Of a stretch of 64,000 bases of DNA, positions 1 to 9,929 are shown in pieces (position 1 is the first letter of the stretch; the number at the start of each line of letters is the position of its first letter). The position numbers and the translations under genes were made by a program. The stretch is from Lathyrus oleraceus (taxonomy: Eukaryota; Streptophyta; Magnoliopsida; Fabales; Fabaceae), in contig NC_066583.1 of NCBI RefSeq assembly GCF_024323335.1, positions 358,614,377 to 358,678,376 of the forward strand. The letters are read 5' to 3'. Below the pieces are notes generated by a model. The model was not told the origin of the DNA and did not search any database. It saw nothing but the letters and a program-made list of their open reading frames with translations.

Positions 1-993
1 ACCCGATAAAGCAAAAACCTTGCCTCCCGACTGATTCTCTTTCTTCAGCTTAGGACATTGTGGACTGATATGACCCAACTCTCCACAGTTGAAACAAGTC
101 ACAGTCTTCAACCGGCAATCTGCAGCCAAATGACCACCTTTTCCACATTTGAAACACTTCTTCTCGTTACTGGTACACTCATGGATACGATGTCCAGCCT
201 GACCACATCTGTAACACTTAGCAGGAGCACTAGAGTCTCCCCCACTAGGCCTCTTCATCCCACTCTGCCTCTGGAAACCTTTGCCAGCTGCATACGGTTT
301 TCCACGATCAATCTGATTCTTGCCTTTCCTATCAACCCTTTGCTGATAGCTCTCTGCTCTAGCCTTGGAATCCTGTTCGAAAATCCTGCAACAGTCAACC
401 AAATCAGAAAACACTCTAATCCTTTGATATCCAATAGCCTGCTTGATCTCGGGACGCAACCCGTTCTCAAACTTCACACATTTTGAAAATTCCCCAGCAG
501 CCTCAGCATAGGGAGTGTAATACTTCGACAGCTCTGTGAACTTAGCAGCATACTCTGTAACAGACTTGTTACCCTGCTTCAATTCCAAGAACTCTATCTC
601 TTTCTTTCCTCTAACATCCTCTGGAGAGTACTTCCTCAGAAATCTCTCTCTGAACACAGTCCAAGTGATCTCAGCATCTCCAGCAGTTTCCAACTCAGTG
701 CGGGTAGCAACCCACCAATCATCAGCTTCTTCTGATAGCATATGCGTGCCGAACCTGACCTTCTGGTTATCAGCACACTCAGTTACTCTGAAGATCCTCT
801 CTATCTCCTTCAACCACTTCTGAGCACCATCTGGATCGTATGCTCCCTTGAACATTGGAGGATTGTTCTTCTGGAACTCACTCAACTGACGAGCAGCCCC
901 CATTCCCATAACATTCGGATTTCCTCCAAGTACCCCAGCTAGCATACCCAGAGCCTCAGCAATCGCAGCATCATCTCTACCTCTTCCAGCCAT
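1..993 (-). CDS. gag: Gag of a Tekay-type chromovirus, 5' part of gag-pol (runs off the window)
   Basis: The minus strand is open from an ATG at 993 to the window edge, 331 codons without a stop. Gag forms the virus-like particle and packages the element RNA. The capsid-like part (about residues 35-210) has the same blocks as the intact Tekay element later in the window, such as [35 protein letters not shown] and KFENGLR. Three CCHC zinc knuckles follow at residues 260-273, 280-293 and 300-313, for nucleic-acid binding. The ATG is chosen because it opens the same MAG-type N-terminus as the sister element and lies about 110 bases downstream of the primer site. Protease and pol would lie to the left, outside the window. 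No break is visible in this part. The family call is firm; whether the whole element is intact cannot be judged. Confidence 0.9.
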   Translation of the reverse strand, partial: MAGRGRDDAAIAEALGMLAGVLGGNPNVMGMGAARQLSEFQKNNPPMFKGAYDPDGAQKWLKEIERIFRVTECADNQKVRFGTHMLSEEADDWWVATRTELETAGDAEITWTVFRERFLRKYSPEDVRGKKEIEFLELKQGNKSVTEYAAKFTELSKYYTPYAEAAGEFSKCVKFENGLRPEIKQAIGYQRIRVFSDLVDCCRIFEQDSKARAESYQQRVDRKGKNQIDRGKPYAAGKGFQRQSGMKRPSGGDSSAPAKCYRCGQAGHRIHECTSNEKKCFKCGKGGHLAADCRLKTVTCFNCGELGHISPQCPKLKKENQSGGKVFALSG

Positions 994-1102
994 CTCTATT
1001 CTGAAAACCCAACAAGCTAAAACAATAAGTACTGATAGGGTTAAACAACACCTATCCCGTACAGGGGAAACAGAATAATTACGACTCGACACGACCGACT
1101 AT

Positions 1103-1114
1103 GCTCTGATACCA
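1103..1114 (-). promoter_or_regulatory. Primer binding site for initiator tRNA-Met (left Tekay element)
   Basis: On the minus strand the bases read TGGTATCAGAGC, complementary to the 3' end of plant initiator tRNA-Met. It lies four bases (TTAG) after the LTR end, the same spacing as in the plus-strand Tekay element. It would prime minus-strand DNA synthesis. 994-1102 is a short untranslated leader. Confidence 0.9.
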
Positions 1115-1462
1115 CTAATGTAACACCCTTCTAAATACCCCAAATTATTATAATTAAAATAACAAATATATTCATCAGAGTAATTATGCCCCGAAGGGTG
1201 TCACACAATCATTTCACAAAATTATCAAAATGTCCTGTCATGCTCATTTATTTAATCAAAATAAGGTTCTTTTGCATAATTCGCAGCGGAATAAAATCCA
1301 ACATCAATATAAAACATGTAACACAATACATGTAAATCATTCAACCACCAATATCAAATTAATTAAAACATTCCCTCCCGATGTTACATCTATCAGAGCA
1401 TGACCCATAAGAACTACTCTAGACTCCAAGCATTAGCTTCTATTCAACTCATTTCTCGTTAC

Positions 1463-2956
1463 CTGAAAAATAGGTGTAAGGGTGAGTTCCTCAATCAATA
1501 TAATAAGCATTATAGAACAACATGTAATGCTAAGTAATTAACACATTAATTCACCCTAACCAGACTACACACTCAGCAACGGCAGTATCCGTTCAAACAT
1601 CCTATTCAACAATAACATATAGCATATATATAATCTCAACCATACTCAACATCAACAACACAACACACAACACACATATAATACTGGAATACATCCATTC
1701 ATATTATATGCCATACATTTATTATGCAATGAGACTCTATGCATGCGGTACCGACTATTTGTGAACATATAGTTCAACCTCACCGTCCAAATCCAGGCAC
1801 GGCTACCAAGCTCACTAGTCCCACTCATTTGAGACATAGTGACTCACTCACTAATTCCTCACCATGGGAATTAGCTACCACCCCAAATGGGCCATGAAAT
1901 GCACGCTACTCACCTAGCATGCAAACAATCAACAACAGTCCAATAATTACTAAACTCACTAATTCCTCACCATGGGAATTAGCTACCACCCCAAATGGGC
2001 CACAATGTGCAAGCTAATCACCTAGCAATTGCAACATCAACAACGAATTCAGAATAGACACATGCTCACACTCTAGCCACAAAACAGTCTATTCACAAAT
2101 GCATACACAACTGATACAATCACAGCATCATGCATATCAACACACATCATTAACACGTTTTATCACAAAAGCATATCATATCATGCCACATAATCAAACA
2201 CAGTATTAGCTCACTCTACTAATACCTATACTACTCAAAACAACGGGAAATGATCCCTATCACATCATGCCTCAGCTAAGTCGCATCACTCAGCCTAAAC
2301 AACTAAAACTGCATAACAGTAGCACAGAAAAATCACAATTCTACCCATACGCGTATTGCCTCTGCCATACGCGTATTGCCCAAACCTGGCCAAACCCATA
2401 CGCGTAATGCCCACTCTCATACGCGTATTGCGCATTTCCTCGCCCAACTCATACGCGTATCACCTATCCCATACGCGTATGCTACGCGTAACAATCTCCC
2501 CTTACGCGTACCAACAGAGACCAATTTACGTTCAAAATATCATCTTTTTCTCCCATACGCGTAAGGCCTCCTCCATACGCGTACCAGCCAGCTCATACGC
2601 GTATTGCCTAGTGCCATACGCGTATGACCAGAAACCAGAACTCTCAGATCTGCTATGGCTTTCTCTGTTACGAAACCTATCCGATCCAACCTTCCACAGT
2701 CCAAATTACACAAAATAATCGTCCATATCATCTACACGAATCATATCCTATTCATCTTCACCAATCCTAACATTATCTCTTCTAATTCCTACGAATTCTT
2801 TTCAATTATCATCCAATTTCATTCATCCAATTTCATTCATCCAATATTTCACAAATTCATCATGCATCAATCAAATCAGAGATACAACCAATGGTTATCA
2901 CTACCCAGTACATATTGTCATATAATACCCTTTAACCGATGATAAACCCCCCTTAC
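1463..2956 (-). other. Predicted intron in the LTR leader (left Tekay element)
   Basis: On the minus strand a donor reads CTCAG/GTAAGG (GT at 2956-2955) and an acceptor reads CTATTTTTCAG/GTAACGAG (AG ending at 1463). Sequence around both sites is conserved with the otherwise diverged LTR of the Tekay element at 41713-49714, which has the same arrangement. The intron would remove 1494 bases of leader, including the TACGCGTA array. This is inferred from splice-site match and conservation; no transcript evidence is available. Confidence 0.5.
2345..2628 (-). repeat. Array of 12 TACGCGTA palindromes
   Basis: Twelve copies of the perfect 8-bp palindrome TACGCGTA (most as ATACGCGTAT) occur in about 285 bp, spaced irregularly by roughly 12-52 bp, often followed on the plus strand by TTGCC. 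Flanks vary while the palindrome is almost invariant, so this is not a simple tandem repeat. It lies inside the predicted LTR intron. Confidence 0.9.
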
Positions 2957-3049
2957 CTGAGTTAATCCGGCAGCTTCCGAGCTCCAAGCTTCTCCTTCCT
3001 TCAACCTTCGTTCTTTTGCTTTTTGCCCTTTCTGCCTCTTTTCCCTTTT

Positions 3050-3106
3050 CACGTGAAATTAACCTTTTTACCAAAAATGGGATTTTTCTAAATTCCAACT
3101 TATATA
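3050..3106 (-). promoter_or_regulatory. LTR core promoter: TATATAAG (3099-3106) and CACGTG G-box (3050-3055)
   Basis: The minus strand reads TATATAAGTTGGAAT, followed about 44 bases later by TTTTCACGTGAAA. The same two elements with nearly the same spacing occur in both LTRs of the plus-strand Tekay element although the surrounding LTR differs. TATATAAG is a good TATA box and CACGTG is the plant G-box core for bZIP/bHLH factors, here possibly at or just downstream of the transcription start. Confidence 0.6.
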
Positions 3107-3254
3107 TTATTCCAATAAATAATTATCCCAATAATTATTATTCCAAAATAATAATAAAATAATAATAATCCAAACTTCCAATTATTCAATTAAATTAATA
3201 AATAAAATATTAATTTAAATTAAATAATTAGCTTAGTTTAATTGGGGTGTTACA

Positions 3255-5041
3255 AGCATGACACCGGATTCTGTCCACCTCCGGGGTTCGAAGATGTAAA
3301 CTACATGGCAAACCAAAGGGACTACCAACCGAGACAACAACAACAACAACAACCTTATCAACCAAACCCTCAAAATCAACAACCACATTTCCAAGGGAAC
3401 CAAGGGTTCCAACCTAGGAGTAACTATTACCATAACCAAGGTTATGGAGGTGGTTCTTCTAGCCGTCAAAACCCTCCCCAAAATCCTTATCAATCTCAAC
3501 AACCGCCGGTCGTAACTTCTAAGTTCGAAGAGACATTGACGCAATTCATGCAAATGTCAATGGAAAATCAAAAAAGCAACGACGCGGCTATAAAAAATCT
3601 CGAGACTCAAGTTGGGCAACTTGCTAAGCAACTCGCGGAACAACAAACCGGTCCTTCCTTTTCGGCAAACACGCAAATAAATCCTAAGGAACATTGTAAA
3701 GCGATCATGACGAGAAGTGGGAAGGAGTTGATGAGTGAGAATAACAAAAGAGTTGAGAGTGAACAAAGAGAGAAAAAGAAAGAAAATGAGGAGGAAATAG
3801 TGGAGGAAAATATTGATGGTGAAGTGGGGGAGTGGAGTGAGGAGGAAGAAGTTGAAAATAACGAAAAGAATGATGAAGTTGAAAAGAAAAAAAGTGTGGA
3901 GATTGAGAAAAATACGAGTGATGAAGTAATGGGGGAGGAAGTGAAAAAGCCTAGATGGAGGAGTTCTAGAGTTGCAAAGGGAAAGGAGGTAGTGAGCACT
4001 ACTCCAATCCAAAACCTTCCTTATCCTCATGCCCCGTCCAAAAGGGAGAATGAACGGCATTACGCCCGGTTCATGGATATTTTTAAACAACTACAAATCA
4101 ACATTCCGTTTGCCGAAGCCTTGGAGCAAATGCCCAAGTATGCCAAATTCATGAAGGACATACTTACAAAAAAATGGAGGTATACGGAACCGGAGACCAT
4201 CGTCCTAGATGCGAGCTGTAGTGCCATTATTCAAAGGACGCTTCCAAAAAAAGAGGTTGATCCGGGAAAAGTTACTTTGCCAGTTAAAATTGGTGATATC
4301 TATGTCGGGAAGGGACTAATTGACTTGGGGTCAAGCATTAATCGTATACCTTTGTCAATTATAAAGAGGCTTGGCAATATTGAAATTAAGTCCATCCGAA
4401 TGACGTTGCAATTGGCGGATAAGTCGACAACCCATCCTCATGGCGTAGCCCAAGATGTGTTGGTTAAAGTCGACAAATTCTTTTTCCCGGTCGATTTTAT
4501 TGTTATTGATATGGAAGAAGATGATGGTGCTCCGCTCATCTTGGGCCGACCGTTCATGAAAACCGCGCGAATGATGATAGACGTTGATGACGGTTTAATG
4601 AATGTGAGAGTCCAAAATGAGGAAGTAACATTCGATCTATTCGAAGCAATGAAGCATTCAAAAGATAGAAATGATAGCTTTCGCATCGATGTGATTGAAG
4701 AAGCAGTTTTGGAGGTTTCTAAGCATATTCATGAGATATCTCCTATGGAGTTAGCTCTTGACGACTCATTGGAGGTTTTCACCATTGAAGAAGAGCAAGC
4801 TCTTGAGGAATGCTTAAAGGAACTTGATAGTTTAGACGAACTACAACCGTGGGAAGTTGCGGAAGAAGACTTGAAGAAGGAGGTCACTGACGAAAAAGCG
4901 CCTATTGAATTGAAAATACTACCTTCTACTTTGAAGTATGTATTCCTAGATGAGACCGAAGCAAAGCCGGTCATCATAAGCAACCTTTTGACAAATGATG
5001 AAGAAGCCCGCTTGATCCATGTGCTAAAAAAAATCAAGAAG
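3255..5041 (+). pseudogene. gag-pro: Athila-type gag C-terminal part and aspartic protease (truncated)
   Basis: One open frame from the insertion junction to a frameshift near 5037-5041. It starts within gag: a Cys-poor PPPGFE segment, then a Gln/Asn-rich stretch (about 3330-3520, with a CAA run), then a predicted coiled coil (about 3520-3640, FEETLTQFMQ through LAKQLAEQ), a typical Athila TRSGKEL block, and about 300 bases of Glu/Lys-rich low-complexity sequence. The retropepsin-like domain follows, with the DLGSS active-site motif at 4322-4336 and LILGRPF near 4530, as in Athila where DLG replaces the usual DTG. A long acidic linker leads to pol. The N-terminal half of gag is lost to the upstream insertion. 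A one-base loss near 5040 separates this frame from pol. Confidence 0.85.
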
Positions 5042-5043
5042 CC

Positions 5044-7800
5044 ATGGGTTGGACTCTTTCCGATCTAAAAGGAATTAGCCCTTCCTATTGCATGCACAAG
5101 ATCTTGATGGAAGAGGATTTTAAGCCGGTAGCTCAACCTCAACGCCGCTTAAATCCTACCATGAAGGAGGTTGTTCGAAAAGAAGTTGTAAAGCTGTTGG
5201 ATGCGGGAATGATTTACCCGATCTCGGATAGTCCATGGGTTAGTCCTGTGCATGTGGTTCCGAAGAAAGGTGGAATTACCGTGATCCGGAATGACAAGGA
5301 TGAATTGATCCCTACTAAAGTTGCAACGGGGTGGCGAATGTGTATTGATTATAGGCGGTTGAATACCGCAACTCGAAAGGACCATTTTCCACTCCCGTTC
5401 ATGGATCAAATGCTCGAAAGACTCTCGGGCCAACAATACTATTTTTTCTTGGACGGCTATTCCGGGTATAACCAAATTGCGGTTGACCCGACCGATCATG
5501 AAAAGACGGCTTTCACATGTCCGTTTGGAGTGTTCGCATACCGAAAAATGTCCTTTGGGTTGTGCAATGCACCGACGACTTTCTAACGATGTGTGCAAGC
5601 CATTTTTGTCGACCTTATTGAGAAAACAATGGAAGTCTTCATGGATGACTTCTCGGTATTTGGTGGATCCTTTAGTCTATGCTTGGCAAACTTGAAAACG
5701 GTGCTTGAAAGATGTGTGAAGACCAATCTGGTACTTAATTGGGAGAAGTGTCACTTCATGGTGACCGAGGGGATCGTGCTTGGCCATAAAGTCTCTTCAA
5801 GAGGACTTGAAGTTGATCGAGCTAAGGTTGAAGTGATTGAAAAGTTACCTCCTCCGGTGAATGTGAAGGGAATCCGAAGCTTTTTGGGGCACGCCGGGTT
5901 CTATCGGCGCTTTATCAAGGACTTCTCAAAGGTGGCTAAGCCTTTGAGCAATTTGCTAGCTAAGGACCAGGTATTTCTCTTAACCGATGAATGTTTGCAA
6001 GCTTTTGAAACTTTAAAAGAAAAATTGGTTACCGCTCCGATTATAGTCGCTCCAAATTGGAATTCAAATTTTGAACTAATGTGTGATGCAAGCGACTATG
6101 CAATTGGAGCGGTACTTGGCCAAAGAAAAGAGAAAAATTTTCATGCGATACATTACGCAAGTAAAGTTCTTAATGAGGCTCAAATTAACTATGCCACAAC
6201 TGAAAAAGAATTACTTGCGATAGTGTATGCGCTTGAAAAGTTTAGATCTTATCTTATAGGGTATAAAGTCGTAGTGTATGCCGACCACGCGGCGATTAAA
6301 TATTTGCTTACCAAACCGGATTCGAAGCAAAGGCTCATCCGTTGGATCCTCTTGTTGCAAGAATTTGATGTTGAAATCAAAGACAAGAAAGGATCGGAAA
6401 ATTTGGTGGCAGATCATTTATCCCGCTTAGTGAATGTGGAGGTTACCGCGTCGGAGAAGGAAATCCGGGAAGAATTTCCTGATGAAAAACTGTTCAAAGT
6501 TCAAGTTAGGTCGTGGTTTGCAGACTTTGCGAACCACAAGGCTAAAGGTTTTGTGCCTCCCGACCTAACTTCGAACCAAAAAAGGAAGTTTCTTTCGGAT
6601 GCCAAGTATCACGTATGGGATGACCCGTACTTGTTTAAGTTGGGTAGTGATAACCTTTTAAGGAGATGCGTTACTGGCGATGAAGCGCAGAGCATCCTTT
6701 GGCATTGTCACAACTCGCCTTACGGCGGACACTATAATGGGGTGAGAACGGCCACTAAAATCCTTCAGTCAGGATTTTATTGGCCCACTATTTTCAAAGA
6801 CGCACATACCCATGCGCAAAGTTGTGATAGTTGCCAAAGAAGCGGTGGGATTGGTAAGAGAGACGAGATGCCTCTCCAAAACATCCAAGAGGTCGAAGTA
6901 TTTGATTGTTAGGGCATTGATTTTGTAGGACCATTCCCACCCTCTTATGGTAACGAGTATATGCTTGTCGCAGTTGATTATGTTTCTAAGTGGGTTAAGG
7001 CGATTGCCTCACCTCGGGCGGATGCAAAAATGGTGATAAATTTTTTGAAGAAAAACATATTTTCCCGTTTCGGAACCCCCCGAGTGTTGATAAGTGACGG
7101 AGGGTCACACTTTTGTAATGCACCGTTGGAAAGCATTTTAAAACATTACGGTGTATCACATAGAGTGGCAACTCCGTATCACCCACAGGCTAATGGGTAA
7201 GCTGAGGTCTCTAATCGTGAGATTAAGAGAATCCTCGAAAAAACTGTGTCAAATTCGAAAAAAGAGTGGTCACAGAAATTGGATGAAGCGTTATGGGCAT
7301 ACCGTACCGCCTTTAAAGCTCCAATTGGCCTAACTCCTTTTCAATTGGTGTTTGGTAAAACTTTCCATTTGCCGATTGAATTGGAGCACAATGCCTTGTG
7401 GGCTCTGAAATTTTTAAATTTTGAAAATGATTTGGCCGGTGAGAAAAGGAAGGTGCAACTACTTGAGTTGGAAGAGATGCGCAATGCCGCATACCACTCA
7501 AGCTGGTTGTACAAAGAGAAGGTAAAGAAATACCATGACAAAAAGCTCCGAAAGAAAGAATTTGTGCCCGGACAATTGGTCCTCTTATTCAATTCCAGGT
7601 TGAAGTTATTCCCCGGAAAGTTGAAATCAAAATGGTCCGGGCCATTTCGGGTCAAAGAAGTTAAGGAGTACGGAGCTATTGTCATTGAGGACCTGGAAAA
7701 GAAGGACAGTTGGACCGTTAATGGCCAACGTTTGAAGGTTTATCTTGGCGGTCATGTGGATCGCGAGAGCTGTGCTATTCCGTTGGATGCTCCTCTGTGA
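5044..7800 (+). pseudogene. pol: Athila-type pol: reverse transcriptase, RNase H, integrase (broken)
   Basis: Reverse transcriptase runs from 5044 to about 6000, with LDAGMIYPISDS, WRMCIDYRRLN and the catalytic FMDD at 5638-5649. RNase H follows with a CDAS block (Asp at 6085). Integrase begins near 6690 with a zinc-binding HHCC region (to about 6840), then the catalytic core (GIDF near 6913, SDGGSHF near 7096) and a C-terminal part ending at TGA 7798-7800. In-frame stops lie at 5584-5586 (TAA), 6910-6912 (TAG) and 7198-7200 (TAA). The frame is otherwise open, so these are few, late lesions. Each stop is one transition from the residue normally found there. The upstream frameshift near 5040 would also block a gag-pol fusion. 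Function would be copying RNA to DNA and inserting it in the nucleus; this copy is dead. Confidence 0.92.
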
Positions 7801-7965
7801 GCATCACACCGTCGAGCTTAGCCGACGTTAAACAAGCGCTTGTTGGGAGGCACCCTAACATTGTAAGTATTTACTGTTTTCCTGTTTTGTTGTATTGGGT
7901 TTCAAATTGTTAAAACCATGTTGAATGTACCTGGAATGCTGCCTTTGAAAAGGCAAATGCTGTCA

Positions 7966-8057
7966 TGCTCGCTTGATGCTCGCTAGGCGAAGCAGTAGCG
8001 AACAGATTCGCTAGCTACTCGCTAGGCGAAGCAGCAGCGAGCGCTGCGTGACAACAG
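7966..8057 (+). repeat. TCGC-TAG-GCGA inverted-repeat cluster 1
   Basis: Two copies of CTCGCTAGGCGAAGCAG plus partial copies such as TTCGCTAGC and AGCAGCGAGCG. The core is a TCGC/GCGA inverted repeat around a TAG spacer. Lies within the predicted intron. Confidence 0.8.
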
Positions 8058-8526
8058 TTATTTAAATTCTCAGCAGGCCACTCATTTGGGGCCCAAACAC
8101 AATTTTCTGTTTGACAACTCTACTGAGGCATTTGCACGAACACTCACCTCACTCTCTCATTTTCATCTCTCTCACAAACACTCAAACCCTAAATTGGAGG
8201 ATTGTGAACCTCACTGCATTTCATATCCAATCACTCTATTTTGCTAAGGTTTGCCCTAATACCATTTCTTTATGTTTAAGCTTTGTTTATTTATGATTTG
8301 AATGTCATTTAGGATGAAGTTGTTGGTATGGGAAACTTTAGGTTTGCATGTGGGGATTTTAGGTTTTTCAATTGGGAATTTTAGGTTTTGCATGTGGATT
8401 TGTAATTACCAATAGCATAGAACATTTCTTTTCTTGATATATCATTAGGTTCTGAAATTGAAACCATTAGAATGTCGGTTTTAGGAAAATTTTACTGAAA
8501 ATACTGCAGAACCCAAAAACCCGTAA

Positions 8527-8605
8527 GGTTCGCTAGCAACTCGCTAGGCGAACCAGACGCGAGCATTCGCTGCCACTTCGCTAGGCGAAGCAGCAGCGAG
8601 CATGA
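8527..8605 (+). repeat. TCGC-TAG-GCGA inverted-repeat cluster 2
   Basis: Cores at about 8541 and 8577, the second flanked as CTTCGCTAGGCGAAG with a 6-bp stem, plus half-sites such as AGCAGCGAGC. Same motif as cluster 1 and the LTR cluster. It ends about 70 bases before the acceptor site at 8675. Confidence 0.8.
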
Positions 8606-8675
8606 CAGTACTGTGAATTCTGGTTTTGCTGTCTAATCTGTTTTGTGTGTGTTGCTTCCTCTTTATGTTTTACAG

Positions 8676-9929
8676 ATGGAATCTAGATCCGGCGCTTCAA
8701 AGAAGAGAAAGGGAGGGAACACTTCCCGTCCCGTAACAATACAGTTTGATACCGACAAATTTGTCGGGGCGAAGCAGGCCGCAAGGTACATTGCTTTGGA
8801 GAAGCGGAAAATTCTACCGGAAAAGAGATTCATCATCAACCCTCAAGGCACGAACAGAGCATTCGCCGGGTTGATTGACACCAAGAAGTGGGATCGGTTA
8901 ATTTCCCCACTTGAGCATTATGATATTGCAACGGTGCGTGAGTTCTATGCGAACGCACTTCCAGATGATGACGAGCCATTTACTTGGACATCTAGAGTGG
9001 CCGGTCGTCCTGTTGCTTTTGATCGGGATGCTATTAATTGCGTCCTTGGTGAACCGCTCCAACTGGGAGCCGAGGAGAGAGACACCTACCACACAGACTT
9101 ACGGCTTCACCGAGATATTGATGCGATCTCTGCTGCCCTGCTGTTAAGAGGGAAATCAGTTGAGCTGAACCCATCTGGGGTTCCCATGAGATACCACAGG
9201 GAGGACATGACTCCCTTGGCTCAACTGATCCTGCTGATGGTGCTGACAAACATCCAACCCAAATCCCACACTTCTACAGTGCCGATCCCAGTGGCACACT
9301 TGGTACATTGTATCCTCACTAACGTCCAGATCGATGTGGCGAGGATTATTGCTTATGAGCTTAAGTCCGTGATTGAAAGCGGGCTAAAGTCGGGGGCTCG
9401 TGTGAATTGTCCCCTGGCTTTCCCCTGCCTAATCATGAGTTTGTGCATACAGGCGAGGGTGAGGCTACCCTCTAGGGGTCAGGTAAGGATCCCGTCGCCC
9501 ATTGATGACAGGTACGTGGCCAAGTATTGCAGGGCGAAGAATGTTAGAGGTAGTGCAGCTGCTGAGGGTACCCGGGCTTCTGATGGTCCTGGTACTTCTA
9601 CTCCCGGACCAGATCCTTACCAGCAAGCTGTCTGCAATTACAACTGGGACTGGATGGCGGCTACTCAGCGTGCCATGCTCGACATGCACGATTCTATGCA
9701 GCGGTTACAGCTGCAGGGAAGTGACCCCACCGGTGATCACTCATTGATAACGTGTGAGCAGTTTCTGCTTAACGCTAACTGGCCTGTAGACAGGCCTGTG
9801 TTTGGTGAGGGGGCGGGTGCTGGTGCGTCTTCTGGTGCTGCCGATGGTGATGATGGTGATGATGATGATGATGAGGCTACCGGTTCTGAAGCCGGTAGTG
9901 AGGAGGGTTATGAGTCCGTGGAGGGCTAA
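8676..9929 (+). CDS. Envelope-position protein of the Athila-type element
   Basis: Intact frame of 417 codons from ATG 8676 to TAA. An in-frame ATG exists at 8643, but it overlaps the pyrimidine tract of a strong acceptor that ends at 8675, so 8676 is the better start. The N-terminus is basic (KKRKGG, a possible nuclear signal). A globular part of about 300 residues follows, containing FVGAKQAARY, LEHYDIATVREFYANAL and LVHCILTNVQ; it resembles sequences annotated in legumes as putative plant transposon protein or envelope-like protein. The C-terminus is very acidic (Asp/Glu-rich from about 9830). I see no signal peptide and no clear membrane-spanning segment, so envelope refers to position only. 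It stays open although pol of the same copy is broken. Function is unknown. Confidence 0.75.
   Translation: MESRSGASKKRKGGNTSRPVTIQFDTDKFVGAKQAARYIALEKRKILPEKRFIINPQGTNRAFAGLIDTKKWDRLISPLEHYDIATVREFYANALPDDDEPFTWTSRVAGRPVAFDRDAINCVLGEPLQLGAEERDTYHTDLRLHRDIDAISAALLLRGKSVELNPSGVPMRYHREDMTPLAQLILLMVLTNIQPKSHTSTVPIPVAHLVHCILTNVQIDVARIIAYELKSVIESGLKSGARVNCPLAFPCLIMSLCIQARVRLPSRGQVRIPSPIDDRYVAKYCRAKNVRGSAAAEGTRASDGPGTSTPGPDPYQQAVCNYNWDWMAATQRAMLDMHDSMQRLQLQGSDPTGDHSLITCEQFLLNANWPVDRPVFGEGAGAGASSGAADGDDGDDDDDEATGSEAGSEEGYESVEG

Larger units (their letters stand above)
1119..3254 (-). repeat. 5' LTR of the left Tekay-type element (about 2.1 kb)
   Basis: On the plus strand the segment starts TGTAACACCC and ends GGGGTGTTACA, the inverted TGTAAC/GTTACA termini used by the other Tekay element. 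The primer site is just inside and gag follows, so this is the 5' LTR of a minus-strand element. The right end cuts directly into Athila-type gag coding sequence at 3255, so the element inserted there; the expected 5-bp target duplication is AGCAT at 3255-3259, with its partner left of the window. The LTR holds a TATA box, a G-box, a predicted intron and a TACGCGTA array, given separately. Small repeats near 1841-2030 (two copies of a block with ATTCCTCACCATGGGAATTA) also occur. Confidence 0.88.
7863..8675 (+). other. Predicted intron upstream of the envelope-position gene
   Basis: A near-ideal donor, ATT/GTAAGTATT, lies at 7863, 63 bases after the pol stop and just after the conserved GGGAGGCA leader-like block. 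A pyrimidine-rich acceptor, TTTATGTTTTACAG, ends at 8675 directly before an ATG. Splicing would place that ATG near a 5' end. An intron from a donor further upstream (in the missing leader) using the same acceptor is also possible. The interval holds no convincing gene, only two clusters of TCGCTAGGCGA-type inverted repeats. Sequence-based inference only. Confidence 0.45.

Noticed and set aside
2345..2628. CRISPR-like spaced repeats
   Set aside because: Plant nuclear DNA, repeats of 8-10 bp, irregular spacing and no cas genes.
2356..2718. Open frame of 120 codons with repeated PYAY/HTR peptides
   Set aside because: It is open only because the TACGCGTA array lacks stops; it lies in an LTR and in a predicted intron.
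3557..4090. Minus-strand frames of 130 and 177 codons rich in Ser/Phe
   Set aside because: Shadows of the Glu/Lys-rich gag linker on the plus strand.
8643..8675. ATG at 8643 as start of the envelope-position protein
   Set aside because: It overlaps the pyrimidine tract of a strong acceptor; the ATG right after the AG is more likely.
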